A stretch of DNA of 64,000 nucleotides from Azospirillum brasilense. GTDB taxonomy: Bacteria; Pseudomonadota; Alphaproteobacteria; Azospirillales; Azospirillaceae. The DNA lies in contig NZ_CP059449.1 of assembly GCF_022023855.1 (NCBI RefSeq), forward strand, positions 1,846,501 through 1,910,500, given 5' to 3'. The position numbers and the translations under genes are program-made. Positions 45,668 to 55,289 of the stretch are shown here, piece after piece. A model generated the notes under the pieces. It was given only the letters and a program-made list of their open reading frames with translations. It did not search any database and was not told the DNA's origin. The first letter of the stretch is position 1. Each line of letters starts with the position of its first letter.

Positions 45668-46861
45668 ATGTTCACGGGTTTCTTCTTCGAACTGCGCAAG
45701 GCGGGCGTGCCGGTCTCGCTGAACGAGTACCTGACGCTCATGGAGGCCATGAAGCGCGGCGTCGCCGACTTCCGCGTCGAAGACTTCTATTACCTCAGCC
45801 GGGCCTGTCTGGTGAAGGACGAGCGCAATCTCGACCGCTTCGACCGCGTGTTCGGACAGGTCTTCAAGGGGCTGGAGGGGAGGGAGGGCGTCGAGGGCGA
45901 CGAGATCCCCGTGGTCGACCTGCCGGAGGAATGGCTGCGCAAGCTGGCCGAACGCTTCCTGACCGAGGAGGAGAAGGCGCAGATCCAGGCGCTGGGCGGC
46001 TGGCAGAAACTCATGGAGACGCTGGCGGAGCGGCTGGCCGAACAGAAGGGGCGGCACCAGGGTGGCTCCAAATGGATCGGAACCGCCGGAACCTCGCCCT
46101 TCGGCGCCTACGGCTACAACCCGGAGGGCGTGCGCATCGGCCAGCACGAATCCCGCCACCGCCGCGCCGTGAAGGTGTGGGACAAGCGGGAGTTCCGGAA
46201 TCTGGACGATCAGGTCGAGATCGGCACCCGCAACATCAAGGTGGCGTTGCGCCGCCTGCGCAAGTTCGCCCGCACCGGGGCGGCCAGCGAACTCGACCTG
46301 CCCGGCACCATCCGCGCCACCGCCAGCAACGCCGGCTGGCTGGACCTGAAGATGGTGCCGGAGCGCCACAACACGGTGAAGGTGCTGCTGTTCCTCGACA
46401 TCGGCGGCTCGATGGACGACCACATCCGGCTGGTCGAGGAGCTGTTCTCCGCTGCGCGGGGCGAGTTCAAGCATCTGGAGCACTTCTACTTCCACAACTG
46501 CGTCTATGAGAGCGTGTGGCGCGACAACAAGCGCCGCCACGACGAGCGCACCCCGACCTGGGACGTGCTGCACACCTATCCCGCCGACTACAAGCTGGTC
46601 TTCGTCGGCGACGCGGCGATGAGCCCCTATGAGATCGCCTATGCCGGCGGCAGCGTCGAGCATTGGAACGAGGAGCCGGGGCAGGTCTGGCTGCAACGGA
46701 TGCTGTCGGTCTACAGCCGCGCCGTCTGGCTCAACCCCACGCCGGAATCGCGCTGGGGCTACACGGAAAGCACCCGCATGCTGCAGCGGCTGCTGAACGG
46801 GCGCATGTACCCGCTGACCTTGCAGGGACTGGACGCCGCGATGCGGGAACTGGTGCGGTAA
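45668..46861 (+). CDS. VWA-domain CoxE-like protein
   Basis: 397 residues from ATG 45668, preceded by GGGAGG. N-terminal helical part (FFFELRKAGVPVSLNEYLTLMEAM), then a VWA domain with a MIDAS-like DIGGSMDDH at about residue 243 and a sensor-like VFVGDAAMSP. The usual MIDAS is DxSxS; here it is DIGGS, so metal binding may be altered. It likely works with the MoxR ATPase at 41.3 kb. Confidence 0.85.
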   Translation: MFTGFFFELRKAGVPVSLNEYLTLMEAMKRGVADFRVEDFYYLSRACLVKDERNLDRFDRVFGQVFKGLEGREGVEGDEIPVVDLPEEWLRKLAERFLTEEEKAQIQALGGWQKLMETLAERLAEQKGRHQGGSKWIGTAGTSPFGAYGYNPEGVRIGQHESRHRRAVKVWDKREFRNLDDQVEIGTRNIKVALRRLRKFARTGAASELDLPGTIRATASNAGWLDLKMVPERHNTVKVLLFLDIGGSMDDHIRLVEELFSAARGEFKHLEHFYFHNCVYESVWRDNKRRHDERTPTWDVLHTYPADYKLVFVGDAAMSPYEIAYAGGSVEHWNEEPGQVWLQRMLSVYSRAVWLNPTPESRWGYTESTRMLQRLLNGRMYPLTLQGLDAAMRELVR

Positions 46862-47343
46862 CGACGCTGTCCGGCTGCCGCCTTCGACGGTCGATTGGTT
46901 CGTACGGAAACGGATGGCGCGGTGTGGCGTCAGTTGGCGCGATGGGGCACGCCTATGATGGCCGCGTCGAGTAGAACGCCGAAAGGCGTGGCAGCGGACC
47001 GTCCGTGGCTGAATCTCAATCTGTGGCTGAGAAAATACTCCGCAATGCGCGTATTCATGTCGCGATGTCTCAGTAATTGATCGAATTTCTGAGCATTCTC
47101 AAAGGGAAAATGCGCGAGTCGCAAAGTTAAGCATCTGAACAATCCTCGCCTCTGTATCTCTATACGATGAAACTCTGGCCAGGTTTTCGTTTGTTTTAAA
47201 CATTGATCGTCATTTTTGCGGCTTCTCTGCAACATTGATCGTCAAACATTTATTGAGAATCGTTCTTCCTTGAACGCATACGAGTGCATTACGGAGCATG
47301 CGGGCTCTTGTTCACAGCATGCAGTCGATGAGGGTGAGGGGAA
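46862..47343. other. AT-rich 482-base region before the MCP gene
   Basis: Clearly lower in GC than its surroundings, especially 47040-47290. It holds the direct repeats described separately and no ORF I trust (a 101-codon minus-strand frame at 46930-47235 lacks a ribosome site and normal codon use). Probably the MCP control region. Confidence 0.5.
47199..47244 (+). repeat. Two direct repeats upstream of the MCP
   Basis: AACATTGATCGTCA occurs at 47199-47212 and 47231-47244, exactly 32 bases apart (about three helical turns). The core ATTGATCG also occurs at 47076-47083. It is 100-145 bases before the MCP start, suggesting a paired operator. Confidence 0.65.
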
Positions 47344-49035
47344 ATGGAGGGGGTTCTTGCGCGCATCAGCATCAGCGGCAAAATCTACAGTGTTGTCGCG
47401 ACTCTGGGAGTTGTTGCCGCAATCATCGGTGGCGTTGGCTCCATTGGAATGCAGACCTACGACGACAAGTTCGACCAGATTCAGAACTGGTCCCGGCGGG
47501 CGCTGATCAACGAGCAGATCAACAGCCTGATTTACAAGGTCGTCATGGACAGCCGCGGCATCTACGCCGCGGATGGAACGGCCGACGCCACGCCCTACGC
47601 CAAGAACATCATCGGCGCCACCGGCGAGCTGGAAAAGCTCATGGGAAAGCTGGAGGCTCTGCTGCCGCAGCAAAGCAAGGCTGCGTTCGGTGAGGCCCAG
47701 CAGATGGCGCGTGCGTTCGTCCTGCACCGCAACGAGGTTGCCCGCCTTGGGATGGAGGCCAGTCCGGATAAGGCGCGCGAACACGGCGATACCACCGAGG
47801 GTCGCGCGATCCGCAGCAAGCTGGGCCAGTTCATGGAGAAGGCCTCCGAACGCAACATGCAGGGCATTGACAAAGCCAATGAAGAGTTGAGCGCTCTGAA
47901 CAGCCTGATGACGACGCTGATGCTGGTCGTCGGCATCGGCGGCGGCGTCGGCGCGCTGGCGTTGAGCGTCCTGGTCGCGCGCGTCGGCATCTCCCGCCCG
48001 ATCGCCGGGATCACCGACGTGATGGCCCGTCTGGCGACCGGCGACACGTCGGTGACGGTGCCGGGCCTCGGCCGTGGCGACGAGATCGGCGGCATGGCCA
48101 AGGCCGTGGCGGTCTTCAAGGACAACGCCGTGGACCGCGAGCGCATGCGGGTCGCCGAGGAGGCGGAGCGTCGGGCCAAGGAGCGGCGCACCCAGGCCGT
48201 CGAGGAGCTGGTCCAGTCCTTCGACCGGAACGTCTCCGGCATCCTGCGCACCGTCGCCTCCGCCGCCACCGAACTGGAGGCCACGGCGCAGAGCATGCTG
48301 ACGACCGCTGACCAGACCAAGAGGCAGGCGGCCAGCACGGCGGCGGCGGCCGAACAGGCGTCGGTCAATGTGCAGACCGTCGCCGCGGCGACCAACGAAC
48401 TGAGCGCGTCGATCAACGAGATCAGCGGTCAGGTGACGCGCTCCACCAGCATCGCCGGCCACGCGGTGGGCGAGGCGCAGCAGACCAACGAGCGCGTCCA
48501 AGGCCTCGTCGCGCAGGCGCAGCGGATCGGCGACGTGGTGAAGCTGATCACCGACATCGCCAGCCAGACCAACTTGCTGGCCCTCAACGCGACGATCGAG
48601 GCGGCGCGGGCCGGCGAGGCCGGCAAGGGCTTCGCCGTCGTGGCGTCGGAGGTGAAGAACCTCGCCAACCAGACCGCCAAGGCGACCGACGAGATCGCCT
48701 CCCAGATCGCCTCCATGCAGGAGGCCACCGGCGGGGCGGCGGCGGCCATCAACGGGATCGGCGACACCATCGGCACCATCAGCGAGATCGCCACGATCAT
48801 CGCCTCGGCGGTCGAGGAGCAGGGGTCGGCGACCGGCGAGATCGCCCGCAACGTGCAGCAGGCCGCGCAAGGCACCCATCTGGTGACGACCAACATCACC
48901 GAGGTCAGCGACGGCGCCACCCAGACCGGCTCCGCCGCCACCCAGGTTCTGGGCGCCGCCGGGGAGCTGTCCCGCCAGTCGGAGAGCCTACGCACGGAGG
49001 TGGAGCGCTTCCTGGCCGGCATCCGCGCCGCGTAA
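47344..49035 (+). CDS. Methyl-accepting chemotaxis protein
   Basis: 563 residues. First transmembrane helix about 10-33, a periplasmic sensory region of about 150 residues (predicted four-helix), second transmembrane helix about 198-218, HAMP ([32 protein letters not shown]), and the MCP signalling domain with hairpin tip [40 protein letters not shown] precedes the ATG. Ligand unknown. No C-terminal CheR-binding pentapeptide is present. Confidence 0.96.
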   Translation: MEGVLARISISGKIYSVVATLGVVAAIIGGVGSIGMQTYDDKFDQIQNWSRRALINEQINSLIYKVVMDSRGIYAADGTADATPYAKNIIGATGELEKLMGKLEALLPQQSKAAFGEAQQMARAFVLHRNEVARLGMEASPDKAREHGDTTEGRAIRSKLGQFMEKASERNMQGIDKANEELSALNSLMTTLMLVVGIGGGVGALALSVLVARVGISRPIAGITDVMARLATGDTSVTVPGLGRGDEIGGMAKAVAVFKDNAVDRERMRVAEEAERRAKERRTQAVEELVQSFDRNVSGILRTVASAATELEATAQSMLTTADQTKRQAASTAAAAEQASVNVQTVAAATNELSASINEISGQVTRSTSIAGHAVGEAQQTNERVQGLVAQAQRIGDVVKLITDIASQTNLLALNATIEAARAGEAGKGFAVVASEVKNLANQTAKATDEIASQIASMQEATGGAAAAINGIGDTIGTISEIATIIASAVEEQGSATGEIARNVQQAAQGTHLVTTNITEVSDGATQTGSAATQVLGAAGELSRQSESLRTEVERFLAGIRAA

Positions 49036-49047
49036 GGGGGCGGGGCA

Positions 49048-49071
49048 GGGGCGTGCGATGGCGCACGCCCC
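49048..49071 (+). terminator. Hairpin after the MCP
   Basis: Perfect 10-bp stem GGGGCGTGCG/CGCACGCCCC with loop ATGG, 12 bases after the stop. No T-run. Confidence 0.55.
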
Positions 49072-49168
49072 CAATCCATTACCTCCTGAACGGACCGAAC
49101 GGCGTTTGCCGGACCGAAATCCCGTTTTTATCGTCACAGTCAATTCGTGTTCGAATGGAGGGTTGACC

Positions 49169-49873
49169 GTGGCGAAATCCTATCTGGCGTCCTGGAAGAA
49201 GGCGAAGGACCGCTTCGAGAAGACGACGGGCAAGAAGAAGCCCGATCCCAAGAGCCGTTTCGGCAAGCTGTTCAGCAAGATCAGCTCGACCGGCCTGGAA
49301 GGTGCGCTGAAGAGCTACGATGCCGCCACGACCGTGCAGGATGCGCAAAAGCACGCCCGTGCCTTCCAATCCGCGGCAAGCAGCTACATCCCCACGCTCG
49401 ACGCGGCGGGCAAGGCGGCCAAGCAGGACGGCGACGCGGTTTACGCCGAGGCCTGCGCCGACATGGTGGCGTCGTTGAATAAGATCGCCGGCAGCGTCGT
49501 GACGGATCTGGAGCGGTTCGACGGCCTGCCGAAGACCATCGACGGCTACTTCAAGTCACCATACTGGTTCAAGCTTCTGAACAAGATCGCCAAGCAGGAA
49601 ATGTCGCTCGAAAATGTCGAGCTGTACGACAAGATCCTGAAAGGCAAGCTGTCGAAGGCGGAGCCTGCGGAAGAGGCATACAAGGAATACGTGGCCGTCC
49701 GCTCACCCAAGGAAGTGAACATCGGGTCGGGAACCCGGAGCGCCTGCAAGAAGTGCGCGGATCAGGGCGCTTGGACTGCCATGCCTTGGGACAAGGTGGC
49801 AAAGGATCTGGGCGCCAACCTGGCCGACACCATCGGACGCCTGCACAGCGCGCTGGCCAAGGGCGAGATCTGA
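49169..49873 (+). CDS. Hypothetical protein
   Basis: 234 residues from a GTG start at 49169, where GGAGG lies 8 bases upstream; longer forms lack such a site. Lys-rich and helical (SWKKAKDRFEKTTGKKKPDPKSRFG). There is a CKKC dithiol at about residue 193 near the C-terminus. No signal peptide or membrane segment. I do not recognise the family. Own promoter unclear. Confidence 0.75.
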   Translation: MAKSYLASWKKAKDRFEKTTGKKKPDPKSRFGKLFSKISSTGLEGALKSYDAATTVQDAQKHARAFQSAASSYIPTLDAAGKAAKQDGDAVYAEACADMVASLNKIAGSVVTDLERFDGLPKTIDGYFKSPYWFKLLNKIAKQEMSLENVELYDKILKGKLSKAEPAEEAYKEYVAVRSPKEVNIGSGTRSACKKCADQGAWTAMPWDKVAKDLGANLADTIGRLHSALAKGEI

Positions 49874-49969
49874 CGGCCGGGAGCGGTTGACGGGGCGGGC
49901 CTCCGCCGTCACTTTGAAGGTCCAGCGTGAAGACTCGGCTTTCTAGGGACGGCATCGGGAGGCTCCGCC

Positions 49970-50290
49970 ATGTACATCGCCATGAACCGTTTCCGCGTGC
50001 GCCCGGACTCGGAGCAGGACTTCGAGGAGGTCTGGCTGAACCGCGAGGTCCATCTGAACACGGTCCCGGGCTTCGTGGAGTTCCACATGCTGCGCGGCCC
50101 GCGCTACGAGGACCACCGCCTCTACTCCTCCCACACCGTCTGGGAGTCGGAGGCGCATTTCCAGGCCTGGACCCGCTCGGAGGAGTTCCGCGCCGCCCAT
50201 CGCGGGGCGGGCGACCGCAAGCCGCTGTATCTCGGCCCGCCGCAGTTCGAGGGCTTCGAGGTTATCCAGACCGTGGGGCGCGAGGGCTGA
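49970..50290 (+). CDS. Antibiotic biosynthesis monooxygenase-domain protein
   Basis: 106 residues of ferredoxin-like ABM fold: MYIAMNRFRVRPDSEQDFEEVW, HLNTVPGFVEFHMLRG, YSSHTVWESEAHFQAWTRSEEF. Homologues include IsdG/HmoB-type heme monooxygenases and quinol monooxygenases. Which applies is not clear; the W-F-A-R spacing and C-terminus resemble the HmoB group. Confidence 0.85.
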   Translation: MYIAMNRFRVRPDSEQDFEEVWLNREVHLNTVPGFVEFHMLRGPRYEDHRLYSSHTVWESEAHFQAWTRSEEFRAAHRGAGDRKPLYLGPPQFEGFEVIQTVGREG

Positions 50291-50304
50291 GCCGCCGGAT
50301 GCGC

Positions 50305-50784
50305 TCAGCCTTTCAAAGCGTCCTCGTCGCCGATCAGGCGGTGGGCGATGGCGACTGTAATGAGGCCGGCGAGCAGAAGGCCGTACTGCCACAGGCTGGA
50401 CCAGTCGCCGGTCTGCACGTCGCCCGCCACCGCCTGAACCGGGCGCACGATCAGTTGACGCAGCAGCGTGATCATCGCGACCTCCAGGAAGACCCGCAGG
50501 TGGAAGCGGTTGGTACGCACATAGTCAACCTCCGCGGAGATCAGCGCGGACAGCGTCCAGACGATGAACAGCACGCCGAGCGCGTGCAGGAAGCCGAGCG
50601 CCAGCTGGTCCTTCTGAAAGGCCGCCCAGGCCTCCACGAAGAATTCCCAGACCACCATGGCGCTCGCCGCGACCAGGGCGATCGCCAGGACGACGTGCAG
50701 CAGCCCGTTGAAGGACTTCAGGGCGCGGATCAGGCCCTGTTCGAGAAGCGAGTTGGGGGAGGTGCGGGGGAGCGATTGCAGCAT
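50305..50784 (-). CDS. PsiE-family membrane protein
   Basis: 159 residues from ATG 50784. Four transmembrane helices (LLHVVLAIALVAASAMVVWEF, FLHALGVLFIVWTLSALI, HLRVFLEVAMITLLRQLIV, LLLAGLITVAIAHRL). The pattern matches phosphate-starvation-inducible PsiE. The start has a weak ribosome site. Confidence 0.8.
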   Translation of the reverse strand: MLQSLPRTSPNSLLEQGLIRALKSFNGLLHVVLAIALVAASAMVVWEFFVEAWAAFQKDQLALGFLHALGVLFIVWTLSALISAEVDYVRTNRFHLRVFLEVAMITLLRQLIVRPVQAVAGDVQTGDWSSLWQYGLLLAGLITVAIAHRLIGDEDALKG

Positions 50785-50951
50785 CGTGGCTTGTCGCAAG
50801 GTCGAAGGGTGCGGGAAGATAGAAGCCCAACCCGGCGGATGCCCCCACCGTTTTGCCATTGCCGCCATGGGGAAAACGCAAGCATTGCAGATCAGCGTCA
50901 AGTCGCCGCATCAATGGTCCCGGCTTTGCAGGTGGAAAAAAGCACCGGCCA

Positions 50952-50981
50952 TTGAACTCCGGGCCTGATTTCGTCTAGGGT
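50952..50981 (+). promoter_or_regulatory. Possible promoter of the 51-kb isocitrate dehydrogenase
   Basis: TTGAAC (50952-50957), an 18-base spacer, and TAGGGT (50976-50981), 54 bases before the start codon. Confidence 0.5.
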
Positions 50982-51034
50982 CGCCGCGGTCCCTCCGGCT
51001 TCGTTCCTTCGAGGGTTCCCCCAGGAGTGAATGG

Positions 51035-52480
51035 ATGCGCGAAACCACCCCCATCACGGTCGCCCGCGGCGACGGCATCGGTCCGGAGATCACCGACGCG
51101 GTGCTTCACGTGATGGAGGCTGCCGGCGCCCGCCTGAAGGTGGAGGAGGTGCCGGCGGGCGAGCAGGTCTACCGCCGCGGCCATCTGGGTGGGCTGGACG
51201 CCGCCGGCTGGGGGTCGATCCGCCGCACCCGCGTCTTCCTGAAGGGGCCGATCACCACGCCCCAGGGCTATGGCAACAAGTCGCTGAACGTCACCGCGCG
51301 CACCACGCTGGGGCTGTTCGCCAACGTGCGGCCCTGCGTGTCGCACCATCCCTATGTCCGCACGCGGCACCCGCGCATGGACGTGGTCATCATCCGCGAG
51401 AACGAGGAGGACCTCTACGCCGGGATCGAGCATCGCCAGACCGACGAGGTGATCCAATCGGTCAAGCTGATCTCCCGGCCGGGGTCGGAGCGCATCGTGC
51501 GCTACGCCTTCGACTACGCCCGCGCCAACCAACGGCGCAAGGTGACGGCCTTCGTCAAGGACAACGTCATGAAAATGACGGATGGCCTGTTCCTGAAGAT
51601 ATTCAACGAGATCGCCGCCGAATTTCCGGAGATCAAGGCCGACCACCTGATCGTCGACATCGGCGCTGCCCGTCTGGCCGACCAGCCGGAGCGCTTCGAC
51701 GTAATCGTGACGCTGAACCTGTACGGCGACATCGTGTCCGACATCGCCGCCCAGATCACCGGCTCGGTTGGGCTGGCCGGCTCCGCCAACATCGGCGACG
51801 CCTGCGCCATGTTCGAGGCGATCCACGGCTCGGCTCCGATGATCGCGGGTCAGGGGATCGCCAACCCGTCGGGGCTGCTGATGGCCGCGGTGATGATGCT
51901 GGTCCACATCGGGCAGGGCGACGTGGCGGCGCGGATCCACAACGCCTGGCTCAAGACCATCGAGGACGGCGTCCACACCGTGGACATCTTCAACCGCGGG
52001 GTCAGCCGCCAGCGCGTCGGCACCCACGCCTTCGCCGACGCGGTGGTGGAGCGGCTGGGCCAGATGCCGGTGACTCTGCCCACCGTCGGCTACGCCGTCA
52101 CCGCGCGGCCCGCCTATGAGTCCGGGGTGCGCCTGTCTCCCCGCCGCAAGGCGGTGAAGGAGCTGGTGGGGGTGGACGTGTTCCTGCACTGGCCGGGTGG
52201 CAACCCGGACGAGCTGGCCGGGCTGGTGCTGCCGGTGGGCACACCGGCGCTGCGGCTGTCCAGCATCTCCAACCGCTCGCAGAAGGTCTGGCCGGAGAGC
52301 AACATCGGCGTCTTCTGCACCGACCACTGGCGCTGCCGCTTCCTGGCGCCGGAGGGCGTGGCGGTCGGCCACCCCGACATCGTCGAGCTTCTGTCGGGTC
52401 TTGCCCGCGCCGGTCTGGATTTCACCCAGACCGAGAACCTGTGCAACTTCGACGGCAAGTCCGGCTTCTCGGCAACGTAA
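51035..52480 (+). CDS. NADP isocitrate dehydrogenase, long type
   Basis: 481 residues of the Thermus/rickettsial-type isocitrate dehydrogenase with an extra C-terminal domain of about 140 residues. It has the catalytic RENEEDLYAG motif and NLYGDIVSDIAAQITGSVGLAGSANIG, plus SKSLNVT-like substrate serine NKSLNVTAR. It converts isocitrate to 2-oxoglutarate. The canonical 407-residue enzyme is encoded 4.5 kb away, so this window has two. AGGAG precedes the ATG. Confidence 0.9.
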   Translation: MRETTPITVARGDGIGPEITDAVLHVMEAAGARLKVEEVPAGEQVYRRGHLGGLDAAGWGSIRRTRVFLKGPITTPQGYGNKSLNVTARTTLGLFANVRPCVSHHPYVRTRHPRMDVVIIRENEEDLYAGIEHRQTDEVIQSVKLISRPGSERIVRYAFDYARANQRRKVTAFVKDNVMKMTDGLFLKIFNEIAAEFPEIKADHLIVDIGAARLADQPERFDVIVTLNLYGDIVSDIAAQITGSVGLAGSANIGDACAMFEAIHGSAPMIAGQGIANPSGLLMAAVMMLVHIGQGDVAARIHNAWLKTIEDGVHTVDIFNRGVSRQRVGTHAFADAVVERLGQMPVTLPTVGYAVTARPAYESGVRLSPRRKAVKELVGVDVFLHWPGGNPDELAGLVLPVGTPALRLSSISNRSQKVWPESNIGVFCTDHWRCRFLAPEGVAVGHPDIVELLSGLARAGLDFTQTENLCNFDGKSGFSAT

Positions 52481-52558
52481 GCCGCGAAGCGGGGGAATAA
52501 TCGTCCCCGGCCGGGCGTCCAGACGGGCAGGACATCCTTCCAAGGGGAGCGCCGCCGC

Positions 52559-53140
52559 ATGCCTCTGCCAAAGCCGCCCCCCGACCTTCCTTCAGGGAAC
52601 GGCCCCCCAGCCAATGGCGCCCCAACCAGCGGCGCAGTGGACGAGCGGGCCATTGCCGCGCAGGTGCCGCGGCTGCGCCGCTACGCCGCCGCTCTGGCCG
52701 GCAACCTGTCCGATGCCGACGACCTCGTGCAGGACTGCATCGAGAAGGCGCTGGCCAACCGGCACACGCTGCGGGACGTCACCCGGCTCGGCGGCTGGCT
52801 GCTGTCGATCCTGCACAACCTGCACGTCTCCGGTCTGCGCTGGCGCCGCCGCCGCGGGCCGGAGGTGCCGGTGGAGGATCTCGCCAACGATCTGGCGCTC
52901 AGCGCCGCACCCGCCGACCGGGCGGAGGTGCGGGATTTCGTGCGCGCCTTCAACCAGCTGTCGGAGGAGCATCGGGCCGTGCTGCTGCTGACCGGGCTGG
53001 AAGGGCTGTCCTACCGCGAGGCGGCCGAGGTGCTGGGGGTTCCGGTGGGAACCGTCATGTCGCGGCTGGCCCGCGCCCGGGAACGGCTGCGCGTCCTGCT
53101 GGACGGCGGGATGGAGCAGGCGGTGAGGAGGATCAAGTGA
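52559..53140 (+). CDS. ECF-type RNA polymerase sigma factor
   Basis: 193 residues. Region 2 (LRRYAAALAGNLSDADDLVQDCIEKALANRHTLRDVTRLGGWLLSILHNLHV) and region 4 (LSEEHRAVLLLTGLEGLSYREAAEVLGVPVGTVMSRLARARERLRVLL) are clear, with a Pro-rich N-terminus. The anti-sigma gene overlaps it (TGATG). The regulon is unknown. Confidence 0.95.
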   Translation: MPLPKPPPDLPSGNGPPANGAPTSGAVDERAIAAQVPRLRRYAAALAGNLSDADDLVQDCIEKALANRHTLRDVTRLGGWLLSILHNLHVSGLRWRRRRGPEVPVEDLANDLALSAAPADRAEVRDFVRAFNQLSEEHRAVLLLTGLEGLSYREAAEVLGVPVGTVMSRLARARERLRVLLDGGMEQAVRRIK

Positions 53141-53928
53141 TGGACACCGAACCGGACGTCCCGGTGACCGAGGCCGAGCTGCACGCTTGGCTGGACGGCG
53201 AATTGCCGGAGGAGCGGCGCGGCGAGGTCGAGCGCCATCTGGCGGGCAACCCCGATCTGGCCCGCCGCTTTGAGCGCTACCGCGCCCAGCGGGCGATGCT
53301 CCAGGGAACCTTCGGCCCGTTGATCGACCGGCCGTTGCCGGCGGCCCTGGTGCCGCCCTACGGCCGCGCCGGCCGGCCGGCGGTGCGCCCGCGGCGCTGG
53401 CTTCCGGCGCTGGCCGCCGCGGCGGTCCTGCTGGTGTTCGTCGCCGGCGGGGCGGGGGGCTGGTGGCTGCGCGGCTGGTCGGGCGGGGCGGGCGGCGGCG
53501 GGGCGGCCTTCGTCGCCGACGCGGTGGCGGCGCACCGGGTCTTCGCGGTGGAGGTCCGCCATCCCGTGGAGGTCGGGGCCGACCAGGAGGCGCATCTGGT
53601 GGGCTGGCTGTCCAAGCGCCTGGGCAAGCCCCTGCAAGCGCCGCGGCTTGCCGACAAGGGTTACGATCTGGTGGGTGGTCGGCTGCTGTCCGACGCGCGG
53701 GGGCCGGCGGCCCAGCTCATGTACCAGGATGCGGCCGGTCGCCGCATCACCCTCTACATCCGGCCGGCCTCGGATGCGCCCGACACCTCCTTCCGGTTTG
53801 CCCAAGACGGCAACGTTCAGGCTTTCTACTGGCGGGACAACGGTTTGGCGTGGGCGGTAACGGGTGACCTCGATCGAGTAACCCTTTCGGCCATAGCCGA
53901 GGAGGTGTACGGCGCGTTGAACTCATAA
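53140..53928 (+). CDS. Anti-sigma factor (putative membrane-anchored)
   Basis: 262 residues from ATG 53140, coupled to the sigma gene. The N-terminal zinc-finger-like segment ELHAWLDGELPEERRGEVERHLAGNPDLARRF lacks the His-Cys-Cys zinc ligands of ZAS domains, but keeps the helix pattern. One transmembrane helix (about 88-110) and a periplasmic domain follow. It should hold the ECF sigma factor at the membrane. Confidence 0.85.
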   Translation: MDTEPDVPVTEAELHAWLDGELPEERRGEVERHLAGNPDLARRFERYRAQRAMLQGTFGPLIDRPLPAALVPPYGRAGRPAVRPRRWLPALAAAAVLLVFVAGGAGGWWLRGWSGGAGGGGAAFVADAVAAHRVFAVEVRHPVEVGADQEAHLVGWLSKRLGKPLQAPRLADKGYDLVGGRLLSDARGPAAQLMYQDAAGRRITLYIRPASDAPDTSFRFAQDGNVQAFYWRDNGLAWAVTGDLDRVTLSAIAEEVYGALNS

Positions 53929-54103
53929 CACCCACAGACTTATGCACAGGAATGTTGCGCAAGCCCCCTATCCCTCTATCCGGCCATCTGGTAGGTTGGC
54001 CGTCGTTGGGCACAAAATATTGCGCCTTATGGAAAACGGCCGTCTGGTCGGAAGGTATATTGGTTAACCAAGTCACCGGTTACCGGACCACGGGAGACAG
54101 GGG

Positions 54104-54487
54104 ATGAGTTGGACGGACGAACGGGTTCAGCAGCTTAAGGACCTCTGGGCCCAGGGGCTGAGCGCGAGTGAAATCGCGGACATCCTGGGCGACATCACCC
54201 GCAACGCGGTGATCGGAAAGGCGCACCGACTCGGCTTGTCGGGACGCCCGTCGCCGATCAAGAAGAAGCCGACCCGCGGCGCGACGATCCTCGCCTTGAC
54301 CGAGCGCATGTGCAAATGGCCGGTCGGCGATCCGAAGCACCAGGACTTCCATTTCTGCGGCAAGCCCTCGCTGCCCGGTCTGCCTTACTGCGCCGAGCAC
54401 GCGGCGGTGGCTTACCAGCCGGCGTCCTCCGGCAAGAAGCGCGACGAAGACCGCAACACCGGTGAGCGCAACGTCGGCGCCGCCTAG
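54104..54487 (+). CDS. gcrA: GcrA cell-cycle regulator
   Basis: 127 residues. N-terminal helix-turn-helix MSWTDERVQQLKDLWAQGLSASEIADILGDITRNAVIGKAHRLGLSGRPSP is diagnostic. The C-terminal part has CKWPVGDPKHQDFHFCGKPSLPGLPYCAEH with the conserved cysteines. In Caulobacter GcrA binds sigma-70 and works through GANTC sites methylated by CcrM, opposing CtrA. The 175 bases upstream show no CtrA box I can support. Confidence 0.96.
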   Translation: MSWTDERVQQLKDLWAQGLSASEIADILGDITRNAVIGKAHRLGLSGRPSPIKKKPTRGATILALTERMCKWPVGDPKHQDFHFCGKPSLPGLPYCAEHAAVAYQPASSGKKRDEDRNTGERNVGAA

Positions 54488-54590
54488 ACTCCGCCGGATT
54501 TCTCCGCTGGATTTCCGGATTTCGGGCGCTCTTCATGCGGGCGCCCGCCCGACACGGCGACCGGATCGGCGGCCGTAAGAGGAGCGCCGG

Positions 54591-55199
54591 TCAGATGGGC
54601 GCCGCGGTGATCGCCCACCAGCTTCCGGCGATCAGCATCGCCGAGACACCCGCCGCCGCCACGCCCAGACCCAGACCGGCGGCGACCGCCAGACCGTCCT
54701 TCACGATCAGCCCCAGCGCGATTACCAGCACCGCCAGACCGGGCAGGGTGTTGCCGAACGGGATGGGCAGGGCGATCAGAACGCCCATCACCAGCACGAA
54801 GAGGCCCAGCGGCCGCAGCACCCCCCGGTGAGTCAGCGACGGCCAGCGCGTGCGCAGCCGGGCCTCCAGCCGCTCGACCAGCGGTGTTCCCTTCTCCACG
54901 ATCTTTTCAAGCGTGGTACGCGCCACACGGCGGCGCCCGATCCAGCCCGGCACCTCCAGCCGGTCGCGGCCGACGATCATCTGGATGGCCACCAGCGCCA
55001 GCACCGTGCCGAAGATCAGGCCCGCCGGCAGCCCCGGCGTCGGCACCACGGCCGGGATCGCCAGCGCCAGCAGCAGAAAACCCGGCGCCCGGTCGCCGAG
55101 ATGGCCCAGGACCTCCCCCAGCGTCGGCTTGTCGCCGGTCATGCGTCCGTGCAGCTTTTTGAGCAGCGCGGACGCCCGTGCCGGGTCCTTCGTGTCCAT
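54591..55199 (-). CDS. ExoD-family exopolysaccharide protein
   Basis: 202 residues from ATG 55199. The ExoD signature is LGEVLGHLGDRAPGFLLLALAIPAVVPTPGLPAGLIFG and GRDRLEVPGWIGRRRV. About four transmembrane helices. ExoD was found through rhizobial exopolysaccharide and alkaline tolerance. No other exo gene is nearby. Confidence 0.9.
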   Translation of the reverse strand: MDTKDPARASALLKKLHGRMTGDKPTLGEVLGHLGDRAPGFLLLALAIPAVVPTPGLPAGLIFGTVLALVAIQMIVGRDRLEVPGWIGRRRVARTTLEKIVEKGTPLVERLEARLRTRWPSLTHRGVLRPLGLFVLVMGVLIALPIPFGNTLPGLAVLVIALGLIVKDGLAVAAGLGLGVAAAGVSAMLIAGSWWAITAAPI

Positions 55200-55289
55200 G
55201 ACCTGTCCCAACTCCCTCTTTCATCGTCGCCGCGTGGATGTGGTGGCGCGGCGGCTCGCAGGAAAGGGGGAGCTGGACAAAGGCGGGGG

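Noticed and set aside
46930-47235. 101-codon frame on the minus strand in the AT-rich gap
   Set aside because: No ribosome site, atypical composition, no recognisable motif, and it overlaps the direct repeats that look regulatory.
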